Below the pieces are notes generated by a model that worked only from the letters and a program-made list of their open reading frames with translations, was not told where the DNA came from and did no database searches. Shown here one piece after another: positions 44,431-52,624 of a stretch of 64,000 bases of DNA (positions are counted from its first letter, which is position 1; the number at the start of each line of letters is the position of its first letter). The position numbers and the translations under genes were made by a program. Source of the DNA: Pseudonocardia hierapolitana (GTDB lineage: Bacteria > Actinomycetota > Actinomycetes > Mycobacteriales > Pseudonocardiaceae). The stretch is taken from positions 2,914,001 through 2,978,000 of the forward strand of contig NZ_VIWU01000001.1 of NCBI RefSeq assembly GCF_007994075.1, given 5' to 3'.

Positions 44431-45602
44431 GGGGTCACGTCCTCGGACAGGATGAGGATCGCGACGTCGTCGGCCAGCGGACCCCCGTTCAGCTCCTGCG
44501 CGCGCTCGACGAGACGCGCGGGCAACCGCTCCAGGTCGGTCTCCCGCTCCCCCTCCAGCATCGCGTGCAGCCCCTCCTCCCACAGGGGTTCACCGGGCTC
44601 GGGGCCGCGGCCCTCGATGAGGCCGTCGGTGTAGGCCAGCAGCGCCCACCCGGCGTCCAGCGGCATGGTGAGGCGGTCCCACGTGGCGTCCGGGAGCACG
44701 CCGAGCGGAACGCCGACCGGCGGCTCCAGCTTGCGCAGGTGCGGCCGCAACAGCTCGGGCGGCGGGTGCCCGGCCAGGCGCACCACCAGCTCCCGGTGCC
44801 CGCCGCGGCCCGCCCGGATCGCGAGCGCGCACACCGTGGTGAACAGCGCCGGGTCGTGCCGTTCGCTCACCAGGACCTGCTGCAGCTTCGGCAGCAGCTG
44901 CGCCTCGTCGAGGCCGGCCAGGACGAGGGCGCGCCACGACACCCGCAGCAGCGCGCCGAGCGCGGCCTCGTCGGGCCCGTGGCCGCAGACGTCGCCGACG
45001 ATCGCGTGCACGGTGCCGGTCGGGCCGAGGACGGCGTCGAAGAAGTCCCCACCGATCAGCGAGCGCGTGCGGCCCGCCCGGTAGAACGACCGGGCGCGCA
45101 CCGAGCTCCCCGCCAGCAGCGGGGACGGCAGCAGCCCACGCTCCAGCCGCGCCGACTCGGCGGCGGCCAGCTGCTCCTCCCGCAGCCGCAACAGGCTGGA
45201 CTCGGCCCTGCGCCGCTCCACCGCGTAGCGCACCGCACGGATCAGGACCTGACCATCCACCTTGCCCTTGACCAGGTAGTCCTGCGCACCCGCCGCGACC
45301 GCCGCCACCCCGAGATGCTCGTCGTCCACGCCGGTGAGCACGCACACCGCGGCGCCCCCGTGGGCACGCAGGACGCGGCGCAACCCGTCGAGACCGTGCG
45401 CGCCGGGAAGGTTCAGGTCCAGCAGCACGCAGTCGACGCGGTGCAGCAGGTCGTTCGCCACGGCGTCGGTGACCGAGTGCACCACGACGACCTGCAGCGC
45501 CGGATCGGCCTCCGCGAGCAGCTCCCGCACCAGGAACACGTCACCCGGATCGTCCTCGACCAGCAGCACGCGTCGCGGGGAGGCGGGGACGGATCCGGTC
45601 AT
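44427..45602 (-). CDS. Receiver-PP2C (SpoIIE/RsbU-type) serine phosphatase
   Basis: 391 residues from ATG 45602. An N-terminal receiver (VEDDPGD; Asp 62 in LLDLNLPGAHG; YLVKGKVD) is joined by a coiled coil to a SpoIIE-type PP2C domain (RSLIGGDFFDAV, VGDVCGHGPDEA, YTDGLIEG). Such proteins dephosphorylate anti-anti-sigma (STAS) proteins to release a stress sigma factor. No STAS or anti-sigma gene lies in the window. Overlaps the kinase gene. Confidence 0.95.
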   Translation of the reverse strand: MTGSVPASPRRVLLVEDDPGDVFLVRELLAEADPALQVVVVHSVTDAVANDLLHRVDCVLLDLNLPGAHGLDGLRRVLRAHGGAAVCVLTGVDDEHLGVAAVAAGAQDYLVKGKVDGQVLIRAVRYAVERRRAESSLLRLREEQLAAAESARLERGLLPSPLLAGSSVRARSFYRAGRTRSLIGGDFFDAVLGPTGTVHAIVGDVCGHGPDEAALGALLRVSWRALVLAGLDEAQLLPKLQQVLVSERHDPALFTTVCALAIRAGRGGHRELVVRLAGHPPPELLRPHLRKLEPPVGVPLGVLPDATWDRLTMPLDAGWALLAYTDGLIEGRGPEPGEPLWEEGLHAMLEGERETDLERLPARLVERAQELNGGPLADDVAILILSEDVTP

Positions 45603-45631
45603 CTGCGCAGCGGAGGGCGGTGCGAGGCCGG

Positions 45632-46306
45632 TCAGGCGGCCGACACCGCGGCCTGCAGCACCGACGTGAACAGGCCGAGCCCGTCGGCCGACGGGCCCGT
45701 CAGTGGGTCGATGGCGTGCTCGGGGTGCGGCATCAGCCCCACCACCCGCCCGTCGGCGGAGGCGATGCCGGCGATGTCCGCGAGCGCACCGTTCGGGTTC
45801 CCACCGGCGTAGGTGAACACCACCCTGTTCTCGGCCTCCAGCTGCGCGACCGTGGCGGCGTCCGCGACGAACCGGCCCTCCCCCGACTTGAGCGGCACGA
45901 GCAGTTCCTGCCCGACCCTGAGCCCACCCGTCCACGCGGTGGCGGTGGACTCGACGCGCAGCAGCTGGTCCCGGCAGACGAAGTGCAGCCCGGCGTTGCG
46001 CACGAGCGCGCCCGGCAGCAACCCCGCCTCGCAGAGGATCTGGAAGCCGTTGCAGATGCCGAGCACGGGGGTGCCCCGTCCGGCGGCCGCCACGACCTCG
46101 GTCATGATCGGCGCGATGCTCGCGATCGCGCCCGCCCGCAGGTAGTCGCCGTAGGAGAAACCGCCGGGCACGACGATCGCGTCCACGCCCTTGAGGTCGT
46201 GGTCGGCATGCCACAGGGCCACGGGCTCGGCGCCCGCGTACCGCACGGCGCGGGCGGCGTCGACGTCGTCGAGCGTGCCCGGGAAGGTGATGACGCCGAT
46301 CCTCAC
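45632..46306 (-). CDS. purQ: FGAM synthase, glutaminase subunit
   Basis: 224 residues. Class I glutamine amidotransferase with the nucleophile in [11 protein letters not shown] and the His-Glu in MPHPEHA. It supplies ammonia to PurL. Its start overlaps purS by four bases. The signalling cassette follows 29 bases downstream on the same strand. Confidence 0.97.
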   Translation of the reverse strand: MRIGVITFPGTLDDVDAARAVRYAGAEPVALWHADHDLKGVDAIVVPGGFSYGDYLRAGAIASIAPIMTEVVAAAGRGTPVLGICNGFQILCEAGLLPGALVRNAGLHFVCRDQLLRVESTATAWTGGLRVGQELLVPLKSGEGRFVADAATVAQLEAENRVVFTYAGGNPNGALADIAGIASADGRVVGLMPHPEHAIDPLTGPSADGLGLFTSVLQAAVSAA

Positions 46307-46536
46307 GCCCGGGTCACCACCCAGTCCTCGATCACGGGGTTGGCCAGGAGGGTGGCCGCGACCTGCTCAAGGGTCTCGTCGTCCACCGAGTCGTCGACCT
46401 CGAGCACGAAGTGCTTGCCCTGCCGCACATCCGCGACGCCTGCGACGCCGAGCCGCGTGAGTGCCCCCGCCACGGCCTGCCCCTGCGGGTCGAGGATCTC
46501 CGGCTTCGGCATCACATCCACCACGACCTTCGCCAC
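46303..46536 (-). CDS. purS: FGAM synthase, PurS subunit
   Basis: 77 residues ([19 protein letters not shown] ... [15 protein letters not shown]), the normal PurS size and sequence. A structural subunit that links PurQ to PurL. purL is 6 kb away on the same strand with other genes between. Confidence 0.97.
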   Translation of the reverse strand: MAKVVVDVMPKPEILDPQGQAVAGALTRLGVAGVADVRQGKHFVLEVDDSVDDETLEQVAATLLANPVIEDWVVTRA

Positions 46537-46671
46537 ACCCCAAGCCTACGGGCGAGCCCCCGCGCCCTCGCCGCGACCGGCCGTGAAGCCCCTCCCACTC
46601 GGCGGACGTACTCCTCCACGAGGTGGAACGTGGCAGGCCAGCGCCGAACGGCAGTGGCAGAGTGAGCGGCC

Positions 46672-47298
46672 GTGCGCATCACCCACTTCGGCCACTCGTG
46701 CCTCCTGCTGGACACGGGCACCGCCCGGCTGCTCCTCGACCCGGGTGCCTTCTCCGCCGGGTTCGAGTCGGTGCGCGGGCTGGACGCGGTTCTCGTCACG
46801 CACCAGCACTTCGACCACCTCGACGCCGACCGCATCCGTCCGCTGCTGGACGCCAACCCCGACGCCCGACTGATCGTCGACTCCGGCACCGCGGAACAGC
46901 TCGGGGACCTCCCCCACGAGGTCACCGCGCCGGGAGCCGTGCTGGAGATCGGCGGGGCGCGCGTCGACGTGCTGGGCGGACAGCACGCCGTGATCCACCC
47001 CGACATCCCGGTGGTGCCGAACAACGCCTACTTGGTGGACGGCACGCACCTGCATCCCGGCGACTCGTTCACCCCGCCGCCGGCGCCCGTCGACGTGCTG
47101 TTCCTGCCCAGCGGCGCCCCGTGGCTCAAGGTCTCCGAGGCCGTCGACTACCTGCGCGCCGTCGCGCCGCGCACGGCCGTCCCGATCCACGAGGCCGTGC
47201 TCGCCCGCCCCGCGATGCACTACGGCATGTTCGAGCGGCTCGGCCCGGAGAAGACGACGATCACGGTCCTGGACCGGGAGTCCGCCACCGATCTCTGA
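46672..47298 (+). CDS. MBL-fold metallo-hydrolase (UPF0173-like)
   Basis: 208 residues from GTG 46672. RITHFGHSCLLLDTGTA and the metal motif TDHQHFDHLD variant THQHFDHLDADR, then GGQHAVIH and later NNAYLVDG mark a beta-lactamase-fold hydrolase of the L-ascorbate-6-P lactonase-like type. Substrate unknown. Divergent from purS. Confidence 0.92.
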   Translation: MRITHFGHSCLLLDTGTARLLLDPGAFSAGFESVRGLDAVLVTHQHFDHLDADRIRPLLDANPDARLIVDSGTAEQLGDLPHEVTAPGAVLEIGGARVDVLGGQHAVIHPDIPVVPNNAYLVDGTHLHPGDSFTPPPAPVDVLFLPSGAPWLKVSEAVDYLRAVAPRTAVPIHEAVLARPAMHYGMFERLGPEKTTITVLDRESATDL

Positions 47299-47311
47299 TC
47301 GGGGAGGCGGG

Positions 47312-48058
47312 TCAGGCGGCGCGGGCGGCGACGGTGACGCGGTAGGTCGTCGGGGCCGCACCGAGCCCGAGCGCGGCGTCCACCGCGGCCAGCACGGCGG
47401 CCCGACGAGCCGGGCGCTTGAGGTCCTTGGCCCGCACGTTGATCCGCACGAGACCGCCGCGGCGCACCGTGCGCGTCACCTCGGCGACCAGCACCCGGCA
47501 GCGCCACGCCTCGGCGGCTCGCCGATCGTCGGCAAGCGGGTGACGCTCGCCGGACACCCGGAAGCCGAGCACGCGCGAGCGCAGGAGCGGCGTACCGGGC
47601 TCGCGGAGGAAGTGCACGCCGTTCTCGTCGGCCAGCACGCCGAAGCCCTGCTCACGCAGCGCGTCCACGGTGCCGGGCGAGGCGAGCCAGCGGGGCGGCA
47701 CGAACAGGTCCGTCCGCAGCCCCAACGCCGTGAGCGCCCGGCGGGCGGCCACCAGCCGAAGGCCGGCCTCGTGGCGCGGGAGCGCGGCGAACTCGGCGCG
47801 CCTGCCCACCCGCGGCATCACGATCGGGGCGGTGGCGTGGTCGTAGCCGTGGAGCACGAGCGCGTCGCCCGCGGCACGACGCTCGTGCATCCACCGCCCG
47901 AGCGGGGACGCCGCCGGAACGCCTGCCGGGCGGAGGAGCTGCGAGACCGGGACCCCGCGTACCCGGAGCTCAGCGGTGAACGCGACGGCTCGGTCGAGCG
48001 CCTCGGGGGCGTCGTGGGTCAGGCCCGAGAGGGAGACGACCAGGTGGGATTCGGCCAC
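47312..48058 (-). CDS. DUF2334 (polysaccharide-deacetylase-like) protein
   Basis: 248 residues. The start LVVSLSGLTHDAPEALDRAV, LHGYDHATAPIV and LFVPPRWLASPGTVDALRE follow the DUF2334 deacetylase-like barrel; the usual SIHDV metal motif is altered to SGLTHD. No signal peptide. Function unknown beyond the fold. Confidence 0.85.
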   Translation of the reverse strand: MAESHLVVSLSGLTHDAPEALDRAVAFTAELRVRGVPVSQLLRPAGVPAASPLGRWMHERRAAGDALVLHGYDHATAPIVMPRVGRRAEFAALPRHEAGLRLVAARRALTALGLRTDLFVPPRWLASPGTVDALREQGFGVLADENGVHFLREPGTPLLRSRVLGFRVSGERHPLADDRRAAEAWRCRVLVAEVTRTVRRGGLVRINVRAKDLKRPARRAAVLAAVDAALGLGAAPTTYRVTVAARAA

Positions 48059-48138
48059 ACCGCTATGGACGCACGCCGGTGTGAACAGCGGTTGGCCAGG
48101 CCGTGAGGGGCGGATGGTGCTGGTGTCAATTCACCCCG

Positions 48139-48969
48139 TCACCAGTCGCGACCGGTGATCCGCTCGTACGCCTCGACGTACCGGGCGCGGGTGGCCGCCA
48201 CGACGGCGGCGGGAATCTCCGGGCCGGGCGGGGTGCGGTCCCAGTCGAGGCCCTGCGACCACTCACGCAGGAACTGCTTGTCGAACGCGAACTGCGGACG
48301 GCCCGGCTCCCAGGCGTCGGCGGGCCAGAACCGCGACGAGTCGGGGGTGAGCACCTCGTCGGCGAGCACGATCCCGCCGTCGACGTCGACGCCGAACTCG
48401 AGCTTGGTGTCGGCGACGATGATCCCGCTGGTCGCTGCGGTCTCGGCGCCACGCGTGTAGACGGCGAGCGTCAGCTCGCGCAACCGGGCGGCGGTGTCCG
48501 CGCCGACAGCCGCGACGACGTCGTCGAACGTCATGAACTCGTCGTGCTCCCCGACCGGCGCCTTCGTCGTCGGGGTGAAGATCGGTTCGGGCAGCTTCGA
48601 GCCCTCGACGAGGCCGTCCGGGAGCGGCACGCCGGACACCGTGCCCTGCTTGCGGTACTCCTCGAGCCCCAGCCCGGCGAGGTAGCCGCGGGCGATGCAC
48701 TCCACCGGCAGCATCTCCAGGCGCCGGCAGCGGACGGCGCGCCCGGCGAACTCGGCCGGCACGTCGGTTCCGGAGATCACGTGGTGCGCCACGATGTCGG
48801 CCAGCCGGTCGAACCACCACAGCGACAGCCGGGTGAGCACGCTGCCCTTGTCCGGGATGGGCGTCGGGAGCACCACGTCGTAGATCGACACGCGATCGGA
48901 GGCGACCATGATCAGGTCGTCGCCGTCCGTGTACAGGTCGCGGACCTTGCCCGAGTGCAGCAGCTTCAC
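48139..48969 (-). CDS. purC: SAICAR synthetase
   Basis: 276 residues from GTG 48969, overlapping the purB stop by four bases. KVRDLYTDGDDLIMVASDRVS, PVECIARGYLAG and the late TKLEFGVD, DEVLTPDSSRFW are the PurC motifs. Adds aspartate to CAIR. Length normal, at the short end of the actinobacterial range. Confidence 0.97.
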   Translation of the reverse strand: MKLLHSGKVRDLYTDGDDLIMVASDRVSIYDVVLPTPIPDKGSVLTRLSLWWFDRLADIVAHHVISGTDVPAEFAGRAVRCRRLEMLPVECIARGYLAGLGLEEYRKQGTVSGVPLPDGLVEGSKLPEPIFTPTTKAPVGEHDEFMTFDDVVAAVGADTAARLRELTLAVYTRGAETAATSGIIVADTKLEFGVDVDGGIVLADEVLTPDSSRFWPADAWEPGRPQFAFDKQFLREWSQGLDWDRTPPGPEIPAAVVAATRARYVEAYERITGRDW

Positions 48970-50381
48970 AGGATCGCTCCGGGGGTGTAGGCGGCGGCGT
49001 CCGGGTGGGCGTCGACGACCTCCCGCACGCGCTCGATGACGGCGTTCACCTGCGCGGTGGCGGCACCGGTGAACCGCAGCGGGTCGGCGAGCAGGCCGTC
49101 GAGGGCGCCCGCGGGCAGCCCGAGCCGCTCGTCACCGGCGAGCCGGGCGACGAGATCGTTCTCGGCCTGGCCCTTCTCGCGCATCGCGAGCGCGACGCCC
49201 ACGGCGTGCTCCTTGATCACCTCGTGCGCGGTCTCCCGCCCGACCTCGGCCCGGACCGCTGCCATCAGCACGGCCGTGGTGGCGAGGAACGGCAGGTACC
49301 GGTCCAGCTCACGCGCGATGACCGCCGGATAGGCACCGAACTCGTCGAGCACGGTCAGCGTCGTCTCGTAGAGGCCGTCGAGGGCGAAGAAGGCATCGGG
49401 CAGCGCCACGCGGCGCACGACGGAGTCGGAGACGTCGCCCTCGTTCCACTGAGCGCCCGCGAGCTCGGACGCCATCCCGGCGTAGCCGCGCAGCAGCACC
49501 AGCATCCCGTTGATCCGCTCCGCGGAGCGGGAGTTCATCTTGTGCGGCATCGCCGAGGACCCGACCTGGCCCGGCCGGAACCCCTCCGTGGCCAGCTCGG
49601 CGCCCGCCATCAGCCGGATCGTGGTGGCCAGCGACGACGGCGCTGCCGCCAGCTGGACGAGCGCGCTCACGACGTCGAAGTCGAGCGAGCGCGGGTAGAC
49701 CTGCCCGACGCTGGTGAACCTGGCGGCGAACCCGAGGTGCGCCGCGACCCTGTCCTCCAGCTCGGCGAGCGTGTCGGGGCCGCCGAGCAGGTCGAGCATG
49801 TCCTGCGCCGTGCCGACCGGGCCCTTGATCCCGCGCAGCGGGTAGCGGGCCCGCAGGTCCTCCAACCGTGCGTAGGCCACGAGCAGCTCGTCGGCGGCGG
49901 TGGCGAACCGCTTCCCGAGCGTCGTCGCCTGCGCGGCGACGTTGTGCGAGCGCCCGGCCATCACCAGCTCGGCGTGCTCGCCCGCGCGCCGGGCCAGCCG
50001 GGCGAGGATCGCGATGGTGCGGTCGCGGACGTGTTCGAGGGAGAGCCGCACCTGCAGCTGCTCGACGTTCTCGGTGAGGTCCCTGCTCGTGAGGCCCTTG
50101 TGGACGTGCTCGTGGCCGGCGAGCGCGTTGAACTCCTCGATCCGCGCCTTGACGTCGTGGCGCGTGACCCGCTCCCGGGCCGCGATCGACTCCGGGTCGA
50201 CCTGCTCGACGACCCGCTCGTAGTCCTCCACCACGCCGTCCGGCACGTCGACGCCGAGGTCGCGCTGGGCCCGAAGAACGGCGATCCAGAGCCGCCGCTC
50301 CAGCACGATCTTGTTCGACGGCTGCCAGATGCGAACGAGCTCCGGGCTCGCGTAGCGGGCGGCCAGCACGTTGGGAATCAC
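48966..50381 (-). CDS. purB: Adenylosuccinate lyase
   Basis: 471 residues from GTG 50381 (VIPNVLAARYASPELV), matching the usual PurB start; an upstream extension to 50519 runs into the 22-bp repeat array and is rejected. Signature GSSAMPHKMN (fumarate lyase) and GRSHNVAAQ are seen. Catalyses two purine steps (SAICAR and adenylosuccinate cleavage). Operonic with purC. Confidence 0.96.
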   Translation of the reverse strand: MIPNVLAARYASPELVRIWQPSNKIVLERRLWIAVLRAQRDLGVDVPDGVVEDYERVVEQVDPESIAARERVTRHDVKARIEEFNALAGHEHVHKGLTSRDLTENVEQLQVRLSLEHVRDRTIAILARLARRAGEHAELVMAGRSHNVAAQATTLGKRFATAADELLVAYARLEDLRARYPLRGIKGPVGTAQDMLDLLGGPDTLAELEDRVAAHLGFAARFTSVGQVYPRSLDFDVVSALVQLAAAPSSLATTIRLMAGAELATEGFRPGQVGSSAMPHKMNSRSAERINGMLVLLRGYAGMASELAGAQWNEGDVSDSVVRRVALPDAFFALDGLYETTLTVLDEFGAYPAVIARELDRYLPFLATTAVLMAAVRAEVGRETAHEVIKEHAVGVALAMREKGQAENDLVARLAGDERLGLPAGALDGLLADPLRFTGAATAQVNAVIERVREVVDAHPDAAAYTPGAIL

Positions 50382-50410
50382 GTTCCGGCAGCTTACGGCC
50401 CGTGCCGCGG

Positions 50411-50575
50411 CGCCCGACTCGCCGTGCCCGATTGCCCGACTCGCCGTGCCAGGACGTCGGACTCGCACACCCCCTGGCGAGTCCGACATCCGGACACGGT
50501 GAGTCGGGCATCTCGTCACGGCGAGTCCGACGTCTCGGCGCGGCGAGTCCGACGTTTCGGCGCGGCGAGTCGGGC
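50411..50575. repeat. Eight-word inverted array, exact 22-bp period
   Basis: gactc words sit at 50416, 50438 and 50460; the inverse gagtc sits at 50479, 50501, 50523, 50545 and 50567. Every step within each arm is exactly 22 bases. The fuller unit is gagtc(c/g)g(a/g)c followed by a less conserved stretch ending cgcggc or acggc. The orientation flips between 50464 and 50479. It lies between the starts/ends of purB and the TetR gene, both on the minus strand. Confidence 0.95.
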
Positions 50576-50596
50576 GTCCGAGCAGAGCGGTCCTCG

Positions 50597-51169
50597 TCAG
50601 AGGGTGCGGAGGAGGAGCTCCCTGCCCACGGCGCGGGGGTCGGGGTCGGCCTCGATGAGCGCGCTGACCAGGGCACCGTCCACGAGCGAGACGAGGTCGC
50701 GGACGGCCGTCGGGTCGAGCGAGCGGCCGGACCGGGCGAGGATCTCGGCGAGCAGCGCCTCGAAATCGCTGCGCATCTTCCGCATCGACGGGGCGAGATA
50801 GGGGCGCCGCCCGGCGCCGACCAGCCGCTCGAAGCGCAGCAGCGCCGCCTCGAGCCCGCGCTCCCGCGACTCCCGCCCGATCAGGTGGTCGAGGATCAGC
50901 TCCACCAACTCGTCCGCGCCGAGCGGGCCTTCCGGGAGGGCGTCGAGCTGCTCGCGGACCTCGGCGAGCTCGTCCCGGCCCGTGCGCTCGACGGCCGCCG
51001 TGACCAGCTCCTCGAGCGAGGAGAAGTAGTACGTGGTGGACGCCAGCGGCAGCCCGGCCCGCTCGGCGACCGCCCGGTGGCGCACGGCATCGAACCCGCC
51101 GGAGCGCAGGAGCGCGGCGGCGGCGGTGATCAGCTCCTCCCGCCGCCGCTCCCCCTTCGTCGTGCCCAC
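50597..51169 (-). CDS. TetR-family regulator
   Basis: 190 residues. HTH in LITAAAALLRSGGFDAVRHRAVAERAGLPLASTTYYFSSLEEL, then an all-helical ligand domain. No target gene is next to it in divergent orientation; it follows the sigma/membrane-protein pair on the same strand with 21 bases between. Ligand not inferable. Confidence 0.92.
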   Translation of the reverse strand: MGTTKGERRREELITAAAALLRSGGFDAVRHRAVAERAGLPLASTTYYFSSLEELVTAAVERTGRDELAEVREQLDALPEGPLGADELVELILDHLIGRESRERGLEAALLRFERLVGAGRRPYLAPSMRKMRSDFEALLAEILARSGRSLDPTAVRDLVSLVDGALVSALIEADPDPRAVGRELLLRTL

Positions 51170-51190
51170 GTCCCCATCCTCCTCGCCGCG

Positions 51191-51931
51191 TCAGAGGCGG
51201 GGTGCGAGCTGGGTGACCAGGGCGTCGAGTCGATCCGCGAACGGAGCAGGCGCATCGGCGCCGTCGCCCCGCGTGCTGACGACAACGGTGCCGCCCGATG
51301 CCGTCGGTGCGGACACCGCCCCGGCGACGAGATCGGGCGCCACGCCGGGCGGCAGGTACTGCACCGTCAGCAGGCCGGGCCGTGCGCCGTCGCGGACCTC
51401 GAGGTTGACGCCCCGCTCACCACCGGGCCGGCACTCCTCCGTGACCGCCGCCTCGGGCGCACCGACGACCTCGGGGAGGAACTCCTCCACGACCGAGCGC
51501 AGCGCAGGGTCCTGCCGGTCTGCGCACTCGCCGGTGCCCGGTCCCAGGGGCGGTCCCCCGACGGCCGCCGCGCCCGGGGCCGGTGCGACGAGCGGGGCGT
51601 CCGCCGCACCCGGTGCACTCTCCGCCGCCGCGGGCGGTGGCACCTGCTGCTGAGCCCGCCGCGAGTCCGCGGACGGCGCCTCCGGGGCGAGCATCGGTGC
51701 GGCGACCGTCGCGTCATCCGCACCTCCGGTCGGCCCGGGCAACGCGAGGGTGCCGCCGATCCCGACGATGGCGAACAGCGCGAGGCCCCCGACGGTGACC
51801 GCGGCCCGCCGCCGCACGGTGATCCGGCGCGACGTCCGCACGACCGTCTGGTGGTCGAACCCGGGCTCCGGCGCGGCGGAGTCGGAGGCGGCGGCGCGGA
51901 AGAGCGCGCCGAGCCTCTCGTCGTCGGTCAT
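51191..51931 (-). CDS. Membrane protein, probable partner of the SigE-like sigma factor
   Basis: 246 residues from ATG 51931 (MTDDERLGALF), or three more from 51940. A short cytoplasmic head with a DERLGALFRAAASD pattern precedes one helix (about 44-66, AAVTVGGLALFAIVGIGGTL), then a Pro/Ala linker and an outer ~100-residue domain with a Cys pair (GECADRQ, EECRPGG). Topology and place right after a sigma gene suggest an anti-sigma-like role, but no zinc-binding HxxxCxxC is present, so this is inference. Confidence 0.75.
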   Translation of the reverse strand: MTDDERLGALFRAAASDSAAPEPGFDHQTVVRTSRRITVRRRAAVTVGGLALFAIVGIGGTLALPGPTGGADDATVAAPMLAPEAPSADSRRAQQQVPPPAAAESAPGAADAPLVAPAPGAAAVGGPPLGPGTGECADRQDPALRSVVEEFLPEVVGAPEAAVTEECRPGGERGVNLEVRDGARPGLLTVQYLPPGVAPDLVAGAVSAPTASGGTVVVSTRGDGADAPAPFADRLDALVTQLAPRL

Positions 51932-51944
51932 GTCGCCCACCTCC

Positions 51945-52463
51945 TCATCCCGCCGGTCGCAGGTCGTCGAGCGCGTCGCCGAGCACGGTGCGCAGCGCCG
52001 TCAGCCCGTGCGCGGTCTGGCTCTTCACGGTGCCCTCGCTGCAGCCCAGCGCCGCCGCCGTGCCCGCGACGTCGAGCCCGTCGAGGTAGCGCAGTACGAG
52101 CACGGCGCGCTGGCGCGGCGGAACGGCCCGCAGGCCGTCGACGAGCACGTGCCGCGTGGTCACCGCCTCGGACGCCGACGGCACCCCGCTCCTCTCCGGC
52201 GGCGGTTCCGCCGTCGCCCGTTCCCGCCGCCACGGCCGCCGTGACTCGTCGACGACGGCACGCACCAGCGTGCGACGCACCCACGCGTCGAGCGCGTCAC
52301 GGTCGCGGATGCGGCGCCAGTGGCGGTGCAACGCGACGAACGCGGCCTGCGCGTGGTCGTCGGCGCGGTGCCAGTCACCGCACAGCAGGTAGGCGGTGCG
52401 CCGCACGGCGTCGCGGCGCGCGCGGAAGTACTCGGCGAACTCCCGCTCGCTGGCGTCGTCCAC
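51945..52463 (-). CDS. SigE-family ECF sigma factor
   Basis: 172 residues from GTG 52463 (VDDASEREFAEYFRARR). Region 2: RRTAYLLCGDWHRADDHAQAAFVALHRHW; region 4: VLVLRYLDGLDVAGTAAALGCSEGTVKSQTAHGL. This is the short actinobacterial SigE-like group. aaggggggc lies upstream. An ECF-type promoter lies 89 bases before the start. It is followed 4-13 bases later by the membrane-protein gene. Confidence 0.92.
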   Translation of the reverse strand: MDDASEREFAEYFRARRDAVRRTAYLLCGDWHRADDHAQAAFVALHRHWRRIRDRDALDAWVRRTLVRAVVDESRRPWRRERATAEPPPERSGVPSASEAVTTRHVLVDGLRAVPPRQRAVLVLRYLDGLDVAGTAAALGCSEGTVKSQTAHGLTALRTVLGDALDDLRPAG

Positions 52464-52551
52464 CCGGCCTTGCCCCCCTTCCCGCCGGTCCGTCGTGCAA
52501 GGGACGCGAGCATCCTCGACCGTGGTTGTCCGAGCGCGCGCGATTCCCCCG

Positions 52552-52576
52552 AACGGCCCAACACTGTGACCGTTCC
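52552..52576 (-). promoter_or_regulatory. Candidate ECF promoter upstream of the SigE-like gene
   Basis: On the minus strand ggaac (52572-52576), 16 bases, then cgtt (52552-52555), the common GGAAC-N16/17-CGTT form of ECF promoters. It is placed for autoregulation. Confidence 0.6.
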
Positions 52577-52624
52577 GTGACCCTCCCGCCGCCTGACCGT
52601 CTCCTCCTGGTTGAATCGGAGGCC

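Noticed and set aside
50382..50519. N-terminal extension of purB
   Set aside because: It would translate the repeat array; PurB proteins start at the VIPNVLAARYAS segment, which has its own GTG.
50411..50575. CRISPR array
   Set aside because: The period is only 22 bp, repeats are ~10 bases, the orientation switches in the middle, and no cas gene is near.
50402..52624. Long open frame on the plus strand leading into the threonine aldolase gene
   Set aside because: It runs through the 22-bp array and opposite TetR, the membrane protein and SigE; the homologous protein begins at 52625.
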